64,000 nt of DNA from positions 806,001 through 870,000 of the forward strand of contig NZ_JBHTDE010000001.1 of NCBI RefSeq assembly GCF_042666655.1, given 5' to 3'. The notes below the pieces were generated by a model, which saw only the letters and a list, made by a program, of their open reading frames with translations, ran no database searches and was not told the origin of the DNA. How positions within the stretch are numbered: the stretch's first letter is position 1; each line of letters starts with the position of its first letter. This document shows, one piece after another, positions 25,722-34,228 of the stretch. The translations under genes and the position numbers were made by a program. Source of the stretch: Paracraurococcus sp042666655. GTDB lineage: Bacteria > Pseudomonadota > Alphaproteobacteria > Acetobacterales > Acetobacteraceae.

Positions 25722-27379
25722 ATGCCCCGGGCCCCGTAACCGCCAGCCTCGCCGTCTCCGCGACGCCGACCCGCGACCACGACGCGGAGAATTTCCCGAC
25801 CGCCTCGCTGCTGCTGGCGAAGCCGCTGCGGGCCAAGGTGATGGCCTTCTACCGCTTCGTCCGCGTCGCCGACGACATCGGCGACAGCCCGGACCTGCCG
25901 GCCGAGGAGAAGATCCGCCGGCTGGACGCGATGGAGCGGGCGCTGGACGACCCGGCGAGGGGCCTGCCCGAGGCCGCGGCGATGCACCGCGCCGGCGTCG
26001 GCGTGGCGGAGGCCCGGCTGATGCTCTCCGCCTTCCGCCAGGATGCGGTGCAGACCCGCTACGCCGACTGGGCGGCGCTGGAGGACTACTGCCGCCGCTC
26101 GGCCGACCCGGTCGGGCGGATGCTGCTGCGGCTGCACGGGGATGGCGACAATGCCGCGGCCAATGCCGCGGCGGATGGGCTCTGCACCGCGCTGCAGGTG
26201 CTGAACCACCTGCAGGACCTGGTGCCGGACCGTGACTCGCTCGACCGGATCTACCTGCCCGAATCCTGGATGGCGATCGCCGGCGGCGAGCAGGCCTTCT
26301 TCGACCCCGCCAATGCGCCGCGGCGGCGCGAGGTGCTGGACGCGGCGCTCGACCGCGTGGAGGAGGCGCTGGACCGCGCCAGCGCCCTGCCGCGGCTGCT
26401 GCGATCCCGCCGGCTGGCGATCCAGAGCGCGATGACCATCGGCTGCGCCCGCCGCCTGCTGGCGAGGCTGCGGAAAGCCGACCCGGTGCTGGGGCGCGTC
26501 GCGCTCAGCAAGGCGGATTTCGCCAGGGCGCTGGCCGCGGCCTTCTCGCTCGGCCCGCGGGATGCGCCCATCGTCGCGTCGCGCGTCTCCCGCGCCGGCT
26601 CCTCCTTCGCCCGCGGCATGGCAGCGCTGAAGGGCGGCCGGCGGCGGGCGCTCTGGGGCGTCTATGCCTTCTGCCGGGCGGTGGACGACATCGCCGACGG
26701 CGCCATGCCGGAAGCCGAGAAGCGCCGCTTCCTGGCGGACTGGCGGCGCAAGCTGGCGGCGCCGGACTGCGTGTTGTCGCGCGAGCTGGCCTTCGCGCGC
26801 GAGGCCCATGGCGTGCCGCTGGCCGAGTGCGAGGCGATGATCGCCGGCATGGAGACCGACAGCGCCGACCGTCTCCGGCTGGCGACCGAGGCCGATCTCG
26901 ACCTCTATTGCCGCCAGGTCGCCGGCAGCGTCGGCGCCATGAGCGTCCGCATCTTCGGCGCGCCGCAGGCCGAGGGCTTCGGCCTGGCACTCGGCCACAC
27001 CTTCCAGCTGACCAACATCCTGCGTGACGTGGACGAGGATGCTCTGCGCGAGCGGGTCTATATCCCGCGCGACCTGCTGGATGCCGCCGGCATCCCGGAG
27101 GGGCCGGCGACGGAGATCGTCGCCCACCCGGCCTTCGCCGCGATCTGCGCCAAGCTCGGCGAACGGGCGGCTGAGGGCTTCGCCGCGGCCGAGCGCGACA
27201 TCCGCGCCTACGACCCGCAGGCGCTGCTGCCGGCGGCGGTGATGATGTGGGGCTACCGGCGGCTGATGGATCGGCTGGTGCTGCGCGGCTGGGCCGGGCC
27301 GCGGCCGCGGCCGAAGCTGACCAAGGGCGAGAAGCTGCGCATGGCCTGGATGGCGCTGGGCTTCGGCCGCACCCCATGA
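25718..27379 (+). CDS. Fused HpnC-HpnD squalene-synthesis protein
   Basis: A 553-residue protein with two squalene/phytoene-synthase domains in one chain. Residues about 20-275 match HpnC: ENFPTASLLLAKPLR, Asp-rich RVADDIGD and NHLQDLVPD. Residues about 285-545 match HpnD: SSFARGMAALKGGRRRALWGVYAF, RAVDDIAD and NILRDVDED. Normally HpnD makes presqualene diphosphate from two farnesyl diphosphates and HpnC converts it to hydroxysqualene. No stop or frameshift separates the halves, and both keep their Asp-rich pairs. The ATGA overlaps at both ends place it firmly in the operon. The fusion is unusual; in most genomes hpnC and hpnD are separate. Confidence 0.88.
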   Translation: MNAPGPVTASLAVSATPTRDHDAENFPTASLLLAKPLRAKVMAFYRFVRVADDIGDSPDLPAEEKIRRLDAMERALDDPARGLPEAAAMHRAGVGVAEARLMLSAFRQDAVQTRYADWAALEDYCRRSADPVGRMLLRLHGDGDNAAANAAADGLCTALQVLNHLQDLVPDRDSLDRIYLPESWMAIAGGEQAFFDPANAPRRREVLDAALDRVEEALDRASALPRLLRSRRLAIQSAMTIGCARRLLARLRKADPVLGRVALSKADFARALAAAFSLGPRDAPIVASRVSRAGSSFARGMAALKGGRRRALWGVYAFCRAVDDIADGAMPEAEKRRFLADWRRKLAAPDCVLSRELAFAREAHGVPLAECEAMIAGMETDSADRLRLATEADLDLYCRQVAGSVGAMSVRIFGAPQAEGFGLALGHTFQLTNILRDVDEDALRERVYIPRDLLDAAGIPEGPATEIVAHPAFAAICAKLGERAAEGFAAAERDIRAYDPQALLPAAVMMWGYRRLMDRLVLRGWAGPRPRPKLTKGEKLRMAWMALGFGRTP

Positions 27380-28590
27380 CCGTCCATGTCATCGGTGCCG
27401 GGGTCGCGGGCCTCGCCGCCGCGCTGGCGCTGGCCGAGGCCGGGCGCCCCGTGCTGCTGCACGAAGCCGCGCCCAATGCCGGCGGCCGCTGCCGTGCGCT
27501 GCCGGACGGCACCGACAACGGCACCCATGCGCTGCTCGGCGCCAATGCCGCGGCGCTCGGCCTGCTGGCCCGGATCGGCGCGCTGGAGGGCTGGGTGGAG
27601 CCGGAGCCGGCCGGCCTGCCGGTGCTCGACCTGCGGGACGGCCGGGCCTTCCGCGTCGCGCTCTCGCCGCTCGGCTGGGGCAATCCGGCGCTGCGCCCGC
27701 CGGGCCTGACCGGCGGGGCGCTGCTGGCGCTGGCCGGGCTGGCCTTGCCGGGGCGGGACCGCGCGGTCGGTCCGGCCATGGCGGCGCATCCCGAATTCCT
27801 CCGTGGCTTCGTCGATCCCCTGGTCGTCGCCGCGCTGAACACGCCGAGCGAGGAGGCCTCCGCCAACCGGCTCGGCGCGGTGCTGCGGCGGCTCGGCGGC
27901 CGTGGCGCGACGCGGCTGCTGGTGGCGCGGCGCGGGCTGGGGCCGGACCTGGTCGAGCCGGCGCTGGCGGCGATCGCGCGCGCCGGCGGGACCATCCGCT
28001 TCGGCGCCCGGCTGCGTCGGCTGGTGGTGCAAAGCGGGCGCGTCGCCGGCCTCGACTTCGGCGAGGATGCGGTGACGTTCGGCCCCGGCGATGCCGCCCT
28101 GCTGGCGACGCCGCCCTGGGAGAGCCAGCGGCTGCTGCCGCAGCTGGATACGCCGGCCGGCTATGCGCCGATCGTCAACCTGCATTACGCCCATCCCGGC
28201 CCCGGGCCGGTGCGGTTCCTCGGCATGCTGGATGCGCTCTGCCAATGGGTGCTGGTGCGGCCGGCGGGCGTCTCGGTCACCGTCAGCGCCGGCGACGACG
28301 CGGCGCGGCAGGACCAGGCGGTGCTGGGCCCCCGCGCCTGGGCGGAGTTGCGGCAGGCGGCGCTGGCCTTCGGCCTGGCGGGCGACTGGCCGGAGGCGCC
28401 GCCGCCCTGCCGCGTGGTGAAGGAACGCCGCGCCACCCCGCGCCACACCCCGGGCCCGCCGCTGCGCCCGCCGCTGCTGCCGCTGGGCAACCTGGCCCTG
28501 GCGGGCGACTGGACCGACCCGGTGTTGCCGGCGACGATCGAGGCCTCGGTCCGCAGCGGGGAGGCGGCGGCGCGGGCCTTGCTGCGATAG
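27376..28590 (+). CDS. hpnE: Hydroxysqualene dehydroxylase HpnE
   Basis: A 404-residue FAD amine-oxidase-like protein. The N-terminus HVIGAGVAGLAAALALAEAG is the dinucleotide-binding fold; GGRCRALPDGTDNGTHALLGAN matches HpnE, where the DNG-H motif is diagnostic. The C-terminus LALAGDWTDPVLPATIEASV is also typical. It reduces hydroxysqualene to squalene, the third step after HpnD and HpnC, and it starts inside the stop of the fused gene (ATGA). Its squalene feeds carotenoid synthesis here and may also feed hopanoids elsewhere; no squalene-hopene cyclase is in the window. Confidence 0.9.
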   Translation: MTVHVIGAGVAGLAAALALAEAGRPVLLHEAAPNAGGRCRALPDGTDNGTHALLGANAAALGLLARIGALEGWVEPEPAGLPVLDLRDGRAFRVALSPLGWGNPALRPPGLTGGALLALAGLALPGRDRAVGPAMAAHPEFLRGFVDPLVVAALNTPSEEASANRLGAVLRRLGGRGATRLLVARRGLGPDLVEPALAAIARAGGTIRFGARLRRLVVQSGRVAGLDFGEDAVTFGPGDAALLATPPWESQRLLPQLDTPAGYAPIVNLHYAHPGPGPVRFLGMLDALCQWVLVRPAGVSVTVSAGDDAARQDQAVLGPRAWAELRQAALAFGLAGDWPEAPPPCRVVKERRATPRHTPGPPLRPPLLPLGNLALAGDWTDPVLPATIEASVRSGEAAARALLR

Positions 28591-28672
28591 TCCGCCTGGA
28601 TCGCCGGTCCGGGATGGGCTGGAAAGCGGCGGTGCCCGGGCGCACCTGTGGCGAGGACATCGAGGAAAAGCC

Positions 28673-30046
28673 GTGCCGGACACAGCCCTGCCGCCCGAGG
28701 CGACCATCGACCCCGCCGCCGCGCTGGCCGCGCTGCGCGTCGTCGTCGCCCGCGACGGCGCCCTGCCGCTGGACCGGCGCCGCGACCTGCTGCGCGCGCT
28801 GGCCGCCCTGCTGCTGCGCGAGGCCGATGCCGTCGCCGCCGCGTTGGATGCCGATTACGGCGGCCGCAGCCCGGAGGAGACGCTGCTCGCCGAGGTGAAG
28901 CTGACCGTCGATGCCGCCCGCCACGCCGCCGCCCGGCTGCACCGCTGGGCGAAGCCGCGCCGGGCCGGCGTCCCATTCCCTTTCCTGCCCGCCCGCGCCG
29001 CGGTGGAGCCGGTGCCGAAAGGCGTCATCGGCATCATGGCGCCCTGGAACTACCCCCTGCAGCTTGCCCTGCTGCCGGCGATCGACGCCATCGCCGCCGG
29101 CAACCGCGTCGTCCTCAAGCCGGCCGAGGCGACCCCGCGCACCGCCGCCCTGCTGGACGCGATGGTCGCCGAAGCCTGGGGGCCAGACATCGCCCGTGTC
29201 GTCCAGGGCGGGCCGGAGATCGCCGCCGCATTCGCCGCGCAGCCCTGGGATCACCTGGTCTTCACCGGCGGCACCGAGACCGGCCGCCGCGTCATGCAGG
29301 CCGCCGCCGCCAACCTGGTGCCGCTGACGCTCGAGCTGGGCGGCAAATGCCCGGCCCTGGTCCTGCCCGGCGCCGACCTGGCCCGGGCGGCGCAGGCGAT
29401 CCTCGCCGGCAAGGTGGTGAATGCCGGGCAGACCTGCATCGCCCCCGACACCGTCCTGCTGGTCGGCCACAGCGCCGCCGCCTTCGCGGCCGCCTGCCGC
29501 GCCACCGGCATCGCCCTGCCGGACACGGTGGTGGTGAACGACCGCCAGGCGGCGCGGCTGGAGGCGCTCTGTGAGGGCGTGGCGCTCACCCCGCTCGCCC
29601 CGCCCGGCCCCGGTCGCCGGCGTGCCCTGGCCCTGGCCGCGGCGCCGCCCGACCACCCGCTGCACGCGACCGAGATCTTCGGCCCGGTGCTGGCGGTGCA
29701 GCCGCTGCCCGACCTCGCCGCCGCCATCGCCTGGATCGCCGGACGCCCGCGCCCGCTCGCGGTCTACCTGTTCGGCGCCACGCCGCGGGAGGAGGCCGCG
29801 GTCGCCGCCGGCACCCGGAGCGGCGCCCTGATTGCGGGACGCTGCATCGAATACGCCGCCTTCCCCGACCTGCCCTTCGGCGGCACCGGCGCCTCCGGCT
29901 TCGGCCGGCGCAACGGAGAGGCGGGGTTCCTGGAATTCAGTCTGCTCCGCGCCCGGGTCTCGCATGGGCGCTGGAGCCTGGCGCGGCTGCTGGACCCGCC
30001 GCGCTCCGAACGGGGCAGGGCATTGATCCGGCGGGTGCTGCGGTAG
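28673..30046 (+). CDS. Aldehyde dehydrogenase of the carotenoid cluster
   Basis: A 457-residue NAD(P)-dependent aldehyde dehydrogenase. APWNYPLQLALLP binds the cofactor, LELGGKCPALVL carries the general-base Glu, and NAGQTCIAPD the catalytic Cys. The closest type by motif is the coniferyl-aldehyde/fatty-aldehyde dehydrogenase group, which includes the C30 carotenoid aldehyde dehydrogenases (AldH, Ald). It should oxidise 4,4'-diapocarotenals to acids for glycosylation. The start is GTG 28673 with GAGGAAAAG just upstream. A hairpin repeat and a second strong hairpin follow its stop. Confidence 0.85.
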   Translation: MPDTALPPEATIDPAAALAALRVVVARDGALPLDRRRDLLRALAALLLREADAVAAALDADYGGRSPEETLLAEVKLTVDAARHAAARLHRWAKPRRAGVPFPFLPARAAVEPVPKGVIGIMAPWNYPLQLALLPAIDAIAAGNRVVLKPAEATPRTAALLDAMVAEAWGPDIARVVQGGPEIAAAFAAQPWDHLVFTGGTETGRRVMQAAAANLVPLTLELGGKCPALVLPGADLARAAQAILAGKVVNAGQTCIAPDTVLLVGHSAAAFAAACRATGIALPDTVVVNDRQAARLEALCEGVALTPLAPPGPGRRRALALAAAPPDHPLHATEIFGPVLAVQPLPDLAAAIAWIAGRPRPLAVYLFGATPREEAAVAAGTRSGALIAGRCIEYAAFPDLPFGGTGASGFGRRNGEAGFLEFSLLRARVSHGRWSLARLLDPPRSERGRALIRRVLR

Positions 30047-30055
30047 GCAAGCGGC

Positions 30056-30092
30056 GGGGGAAGTATCCCCCGCGCCCCCTCTATGTCTGTGG
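30056..30092 (+). repeat. Modular hairpin repeat, copy A
   Basis: Ten bases after the aldehyde dehydrogenase stop: GGGGGA (30056-30061), AGTA loop, TCCCCC (30066-30071), then GCGCCCCCTC and TATGTCTGTGG. It is the shortest copy of the repeat family and lacks the distal GC-rich hairpin module, which is replaced here by a different hairpin. Confidence 0.7.
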
Positions 30093-30120
30093 CCCTCAGG
30101 CTGCGGTGCAGCCTGAGGGC
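30092..30120. terminator. Strong hairpin between convergent genes
   Basis: A perfect 13-bp stem, GCCCTCAGGCTGC (30092-30104) and GCAGCCTGAGGGC (30108-30120), with a three-base loop. The stop codon of the downstream minus-strand gene lies inside one arm. It can end transcription of the carotenoid operon from the left and of the DUF1272 gene from the right. Confidence 0.75.
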
Positions 30121-30341
30121 TTGACCTTGCGGACCGTGCTCGCAGGGTGCTTCAGCAGCTTCTCGGCGGGGCGGATCGGGCGGCGGACCAGGTCGCCGCC
30201 GCAATTGGGGCAGCGGCCCTGCAGGACGCCGTCGGTGCAGGCGGCGCAGAAGGTGCATTCGTAGGAGCAGATGCGCGCCTCAAGGCTCGCCGGCGGCAGG
30301 TCGGTGCCGCAGCACTCGCAGCAGGGGCGGAGTTCGAGCAT
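30096..30341 (-). CDS. DUF1272 zinc-ribbon protein
   Basis: An 81-residue protein that begins MLELRPCCECCGTDLPP and continues with ICSYECTFCAACTDG and GRCPNCGGDLVRRPIRP. The many Cys-x2-Cys pairs form a zinc-ribbon fold as in DUF1272. ATG 30341 is chosen because the family begins exactly there; the open frame extends 37 residues further with unconserved sequence. It is a small cytoplasmic protein of unknown role. Its last codons are part of a terminator hairpin. Confidence 0.88.
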   Translation of the reverse strand: MLELRPCCECCGTDLPPASLEARICSYECTFCAACTDGVLQGRCPNCGGDLVRRPIRPAEKLLKHPASTVRKVKPSGCTAA

Positions 30342-30436
30342 CGCGGAAGCCTCCCGGATTCGCCACGAAGCCTCCCCGGCCACTCCGTGCCGGTCAAGCC
30401 ACGAACCTCCACCCACCGCCCGGCGTTGACCGCGGC

Positions 30437-30673
30437 ATGACCGAGAAGACAACCCCCAAGCCCACCCGCCCCGGCGAAGCCCCCGACGATCCCGGTCGGC
30501 TCGCCCCCGAACGCGCCAGCGGGACCATCGACCGCCCCATCGGCACCGGTGACGCCCAGCCCGGCGACAGCGCCGAGCGCGCCGCCGAGCTCGGCGGCCC
30601 GGTCGACATCTTCCCGACCCGGCGCGATCGCACCGGCCTGGAAGGCCCGCTCAGCACCGACAAGCCGGACTGA
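30437..30673 (+). CDS. Small disordered hypothetical protein
   Basis: A 78-residue, Pro/Gly/Asp-rich hydrophilic protein with no hydrophobic core and no cysteine, probably unstructured. It begins MTEKTTPKPTRPGEAPDD and ends GLEGPLSTDKPD. No good ribosome-binding site is visible. Its stop (30671-30673) directly abuts the 3' end of the minus-strand reductase gene at 30674. It has the look of conserved small alphaproteobacterial proteins, but I cannot name the family, and it could be spurious. Confidence 0.5.
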   Translation: MTEKTTPKPTRPGEAPDDPGRLAPERASGTIDRPIGTGDAQPGDSAERAAELGGPVDIFPTRRDRTGLEGPLSTDKPD

Positions 30674-31639
30674 TCAGCGGCTGCGCTCCAGCAGCCGCAC
30701 CAGCCCATGGATGCCGGCCAGCATGGGGGCCGGCACCGCCAGCCGCTGCGCGAGTTCCACCAGGCAGCCCAGCACCGGCCCGGTTTCCAACGGCCGCCCC
30801 GCCTCCAGGTCCTGCAGCATGGAGGTGCGGAAGGCGCCGAGCCGGCGGGTGGTGACCAGGCGTTCCGGGATCGATTGCGCGATCGGCAGGCCGATCCGGT
30901 CGCCGATCGCCGCCATTTCCCGCATCATGCCCTCGATCAGCCCGGCGACGCCGGGATCGTCCAGCATCGCCAGCATGTCGGCCCGCGACAGCGCGCTCAG
31001 CGGGTTCATGTTGGAATTGCCCCAGAGCTTGAGCCAGACCTCCATGCGGATATCCGCCACCGCCTGGGCCGGGATGCCACCGCGGTCCAGCGCGCCGACC
31101 AGCGCCGCCAGCGCCACGTGGTGCCGGCCGGAGGGATCGCCGTAGAGCATCCGGTCCTGCTTCATCAGCCGGATGACACCCGGCGCGTCGACCCGGCTGC
31201 CGACATGCGCGACGCCGCCCAGCACGCGGCCGACCGGGATGGCCCGCGCCAGCGCCCCGCCGGGATCGACGCTGTCCAGCACCAGCCCCTCGGCGGGGCC
31301 GCCGAAACCCTGCAGGAACCACCAGGGCAACCCGTTCTGCGCGGTGGCGACCAGCGTGCCGGGGCCGAGCAGCCGCTCGACCAGCGGCAAGGCGGCAGGC
31401 AGGTCATGGCTCTTCAGCCCGAGCAGCAGGATATCCGCCGGCGGCAGCTCCGCCGGGTCGTCCGAGGCGGTGACCGGGAAGGTCTCCCGCATCCCGCCCT
31501 GCTGCAGCGTCAGGCCATCCGCCCGCAGCGCCGCCAGGGTCGCGCCGCGCGCCAGCACCGCGACCGGCACGCCGGCCCGCGCCAACCCCGCCGCCAGCCA
31601 GCCGCCCACCGCCCCGGCGCCGAGAACCGTCACCCGCAT
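30674..31639 (-). CDS. Ketopantoate reductase family protein (PanE/ApbA)
   Basis: A 321-residue NADP-dependent reductase. The N-terminus MRVTVLGAGAVGGWLAAGL is the nucleotide-binding Gly motif. The second domain contains MEVWLKLWGNSNMNPLSAL, which carries the conserved Lys and Asn of the active site. It would reduce 2-dehydropantoate to pantoate for coenzyme A synthesis, but many genomes have several paralogues acting on other 2-oxo acids, and no other pantothenate gene is nearby. It begins at ATG 31639. Confidence 0.85.
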   Translation of the reverse strand: MRVTVLGAGAVGGWLAAGLARAGVPVAVLARGATLAALRADGLTLQQGGMRETFPVTASDDPAELPPADILLLGLKSHDLPAALPLVERLLGPGTLVATAQNGLPWWFLQGFGGPAEGLVLDSVDPGGALARAIPVGRVLGGVAHVGSRVDAPGVIRLMKQDRMLYGDPSGRHHVALAALVGALDRGGIPAQAVADIRMEVWLKLWGNSNMNPLSALSRADMLAMLDDPGVAGLIEGMMREMAAIGDRIGLPIAQSIPERLVTTRRLGAFRTSMLQDLEAGRPLETGPVLGCLVELAQRLAVPAPMLAGIHGLVRLLERSR

Positions 31640-31717
31640 CGCTGATCCCCCCTATAGAGCGGGGACAATGGACCATTCCGGGCGGCGCAGGGCATGCCGG
31701 CAGCCCGCCGCCGCGCT

Positions 31718-31939
31718 TCAGCCCCGCATGATCGCCACGACATCGCCCTCGGCCACCGCCTCGCCTTCCGCCACCCGCCATTCCAGCAGGGTGCCGGCCT
31801 TCGGCGCCGCCACGGGGATCTCCATCTTCATCGATTCCAGCAGCATCAGGCTGTCCTCCGCCGCCACCGCCTCGCCCGGCTGCACCAGGATCTTCCAGAC
31901 CGAGCCGGCGATCTCGGCCTTCACGCGGATCTCCGCCAT
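31718..31939 (-). CDS. Stand-alone biotinyl/lipoyl-attachment protein
   Basis: A 73-residue protein consisting of a single biotinyl domain. LLESMKMEIPV holds the Met-Lys-Met biotinylation site, and the rest (PGEAVAAEDS, WRVAEGEAVAEGDVV) is the usual half-barrel repeat. ATG 31939 starts the domain; the open frame extends upstream in Arg-rich non-homologous sequence. Small proteins of this kind serve as biotin carboxyl carriers for multi-subunit acyl-CoA, urea or pyruvate carboxylases, but no carboxylase gene lies close by. Confidence 0.85.
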   Translation of the reverse strand: MAEIRVKAEIAGSVWKILVQPGEAVAAEDSLMLLESMKMEIPVAAPKAGTLLEWRVAEGEAVAEGDVVAIMRG

Positions 31940-32064
31940 GCGCTTCTTCCCCCTTGGACGTCGCCGGCCATTCGACGGGCGCCGGCGGGCAGGGTCAAGC
32001 CGGGTTGCCGGCGCCCGGCCGCGGTGCTGCCATGCCGGCAAGAGCGCACCGGAGGAACTCCGCC

Positions 32065-32862
32065 ATGGCCCTACCGCCCCTGACCAACCCGGTGAAGCAG
32101 AAGCTCGCCGCCGGGGGAACCGTGCTCGGCCTCGGCGTGCGGATGTCACGCTCGGCCGAGATCGCCCGGATCGCCCGCGCCACCGGGCACGACTTCCTCT
32201 TCATCGATGTCCAGCACAGCCTGTTCAACCTCGAGACCATCGGCCACATCGCCCAGGCCGCGGTCGCCCTCGGCGTCGCGCCCTTCGCCCGGGTGCGCTC
32301 GGTGCATGACGCCGAGGTGCAGGCGCTGCTCGACAACGGGGTCACCGGCATCGTCTATCCGGACGTGAACACCGCCGAGGACGCACGGGCCGCCGTCGCC
32401 GCGGTGCGCTTCGCCCCGCTCGGCCGCCGTAGCGTCACCGGCGGCTATCCCTACTACGACTTCGCCGCCGTCCCGCCGGCCGAGGCACTGCCCGCGGTCG
32501 ATGCCATGACCTTCCTCGCCTGCATGATCGAGACGCGCGAAGGCGTTGCGAACGTCGAGGCGATCGCCGCCACGCCGGGCATCGACGTCATCCATGTCGG
32601 GATGAACGACCTGCTCACCGACATGGGCAAGCCGGGGCAATACGCCGATCCGGAATTGCAGGCGGCGATCGACCGCATCATCGCGGCCTGTCGCGCCAAC
32701 AAGGTGCATTTCGGCTGCGGCGGCCAGCGCGACCCGAAGGCCCAGGCGGCGATCATCCGGCGCGGTGCGCGGTTCCTGACGACGCAGACCGATATCGGCC
32801 TGCTGTCCGCCGGGGCCGGCGCCTGGACCCGCGGCATCCAGGCAGCGCTGGAGGCGGGATGA
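32065..32862 (+). CDS. HpcH/HpaI-family aldolase
   Basis: A 265-residue TIM-barrel class II aldolase. FLFIDVQHSLFNLETIG, the metal-ligand region MIETREGVANVEAIAATPG and IDVIHVGMNDLLTDMG match the family. It should cleave a 2-oxo-4-hydroxy acid to pyruvate and an aldehyde. GGAGGA eight bases before ATG 32065 fixes the start. It is a single gene followed by a copy of the hairpin repeat. It resembles 2-keto-3-deoxy sugar acid and 4-hydroxy-2-oxovalerate-type aldolases, so the exact substrate is open. Confidence 0.88.
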   Translation: MALPPLTNPVKQKLAAGGTVLGLGVRMSRSAEIARIARATGHDFLFIDVQHSLFNLETIGHIAQAAVALGVAPFARVRSVHDAEVQALLDNGVTGIVYPDVNTAEDARAAVAAVRFAPLGRRSVTGGYPYYDFAAVPPAEALPAVDAMTFLACMIETREGVANVEAIAATPGIDVIHVGMNDLLTDMGKPGQYADPELQAAIDRIIAACRANKVHFGCGGQRDPKAQAAIIRRGARFLTTQTDIGLLSAGAGAWTRGIQAALEAG

Positions 32863-32869
32863 AGCAAGG

Positions 32870-32925
32870 CCAGGGAGGAAGTATCCTTCCTGGACCGTCC
32901 TTTATTTCTGCGGGTGCGGCGGATG
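32870..32925 (+). repeat. Modular hairpin repeat, copy B
   Basis: CCAGGGAGGA (32870-32879), AGTA loop, TCCTTCCTGG (32884-32893) forms a 10-bp stem with one G-U pair. ACCGTCC, TTTATTTCTGCGGG and GGCGGATGCCGG follow, in the same order as the other copies. It sits eight bases after the aldolase stop. Confidence 0.7.
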
Positions 32926-32954
32926 CCGGACTCACAAGCCTCCCCAGCCTTGCC

Positions 32955-34073
32955 TCACGGCTTCACCGGCACCAGGAACTTCCCGAACATCCAGCCCTGC
33001 GGCTCTTTATCCCCGACCTCCACCCAGTCGTCGAAGCTGCGGCTGAACTCACGCAGGACCTCGCCCTGCGGCGCGGTGCGGAGGATCGGCGCCTTGTTGT
33101 TCGGGCTGCTGCGGATATTCGCCGCCGCCCGGACCGTCAGCCGCGGCGTCCGCTCCGGCGCCACGGCGGCGGGCGGCGGCGGGACGGCAGCCGGCACGCG
33201 GTCCCGCAGCGGCGGGACCACGGTCGGCGCCGCAACCGGCTCCGGCGGCCTGGGCGCGTTGGCGGCGACCCGGGCCGGTGCCGATGGGACTGCCGGGGCC
33301 GGTGGCGGCACGACCTTGGCAGGGGCTGCCACGCCGCCGCCCGTCGGCATGGGGGCCGCGGCCGGCGCGCCGCTGCGGTCCGCGACCACCGCGGCGGGTG
33401 CGGCCGTGCGCTCCGGCGCGGTCGAGAACACCACCGCGGCCACGACCACCCCGCACAGCCCGGCGAGGCCGAGCGCCACCGGCAGCACCGGCCAGCCGGT
33501 GCGTGGCGGCTCGATCATTGCGGCGGGGTCGGCGGGCGTCAGGCCGGCGCGCTGTGCCGCGACCTCCCGGCTCAGCATCGGCGGGGTGACGGCGCGGTCC
33601 TGGGCCGGCGCGGCCAGGCCGTCGCGCAACGGCCCGCGCGAGGCGAGGGCCCGGCGCACCACGCTGACCCAGCCGTCCCCACCCGGCAGGTTCAACACCG
33701 GCAGGGTGGCGAAGGACTGCGGCAGCAGCGTGTCGAGCCGGTCCAGCTCCTCCGGCTGGAGCTGAAGGTGCACCACGGGCAATTGGCCGGGGAAGATCGC
33801 GGCGAAGCGGGCGGCTTCGAGCCGGGTGCGGAAGGCCGGCTCGGCCCCCACCGACTCGCCCGGGGCGATGTCGATCAACGCCACGCCGATTTCCGGATGC
33901 AGCAGCACATGCGGCACCCGCAGCACCTGACCTTGCACCGAGCTGAGGTTGCACTGTTCGAGCCCGATCCAGCCTGGTGGGATGACGGGACCGTTCGGCG
34001 CCGCCATCGCTGCCGCATCGCGGCTGAGAATTGGCTTCTCCAGTTGGTAAAGCCTCTCGCGCTGCTGCATCAT
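32955..34073 (-). CDS. Membrane-anchored protein with C-terminal SH3 domain, uncharacterised family
   Basis: A 372-residue protein. Residues about 28-150 form an uncharacterised globular domain (VPHVLLHPEIGVALIDI, ARFAAIFPGQLPVVHLQL, LPVLNLPGGDGWVSVVRRAL). A single membrane helix lies near residues 195-215 (GWPVLPVALGLAGLCGVVV), followed by a long Pro/Ala-rich linker. The last 65 residues are a bacterial SH3 domain (LTVRAAANIRSSPNNKAPIL, then DDWVEVGD). The N-terminal domain is clearly homologous to that of the gene at 52616-53698, which lacks the SH3 domain. With cytoplasmic N-domain and periplasmic SH3, it could link a cytoplasmic signal to the cell wall; that is inference. Confidence 0.75.
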   Translation of the reverse strand: MMQQRERLYQLEKPILSRDAAAMAAPNGPVIPPGWIGLEQCNLSSVQGQVLRVPHVLLHPEIGVALIDIAPGESVGAEPAFRTRLEAARFAAIFPGQLPVVHLQLQPEELDRLDTLLPQSFATLPVLNLPGGDGWVSVVRRALASRGPLRDGLAAPAQDRAVTPPMLSREVAAQRAGLTPADPAAMIEPPRTGWPVLPVALGLAGLCGVVVAAVVFSTAPERTAAPAAVVADRSGAPAAAPMPTGGGVAAPAKVVPPPAPAVPSAPARVAANAPRPPEPVAAPTVVPPLRDRVPAAVPPPPAAVAPERTPRLTVRAAANIRSSPNNKAPILRTAPQGEVLREFSRSFDDWVEVGDKEPQGWMFGKFLVPVKP

Positions 34074-34228
34074 GGATTGAACCGTCCCCCTCGACGCACG
34101 TCCTCAACGCGCCCCCGCGCGCCGAAGTCCCCTGATCGTATGTTTGTATACGCCCAGTGCGCCGGAAAGGCAGCAGCCGTTTGCAATGACGCCGGTTTGG
34201 AATGTTGCGCCGCAGCGCGCCGGCGGCG

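Noticed and set aside
20398..28590. Hopanoid biosynthesis cluster
   Set aside because: HpnC, HpnD and HpnE are present, but no squalene-hopene cyclase or other hpn genes; the partners are carotenoid-type. Squalene may still feed hopanoids made elsewhere.
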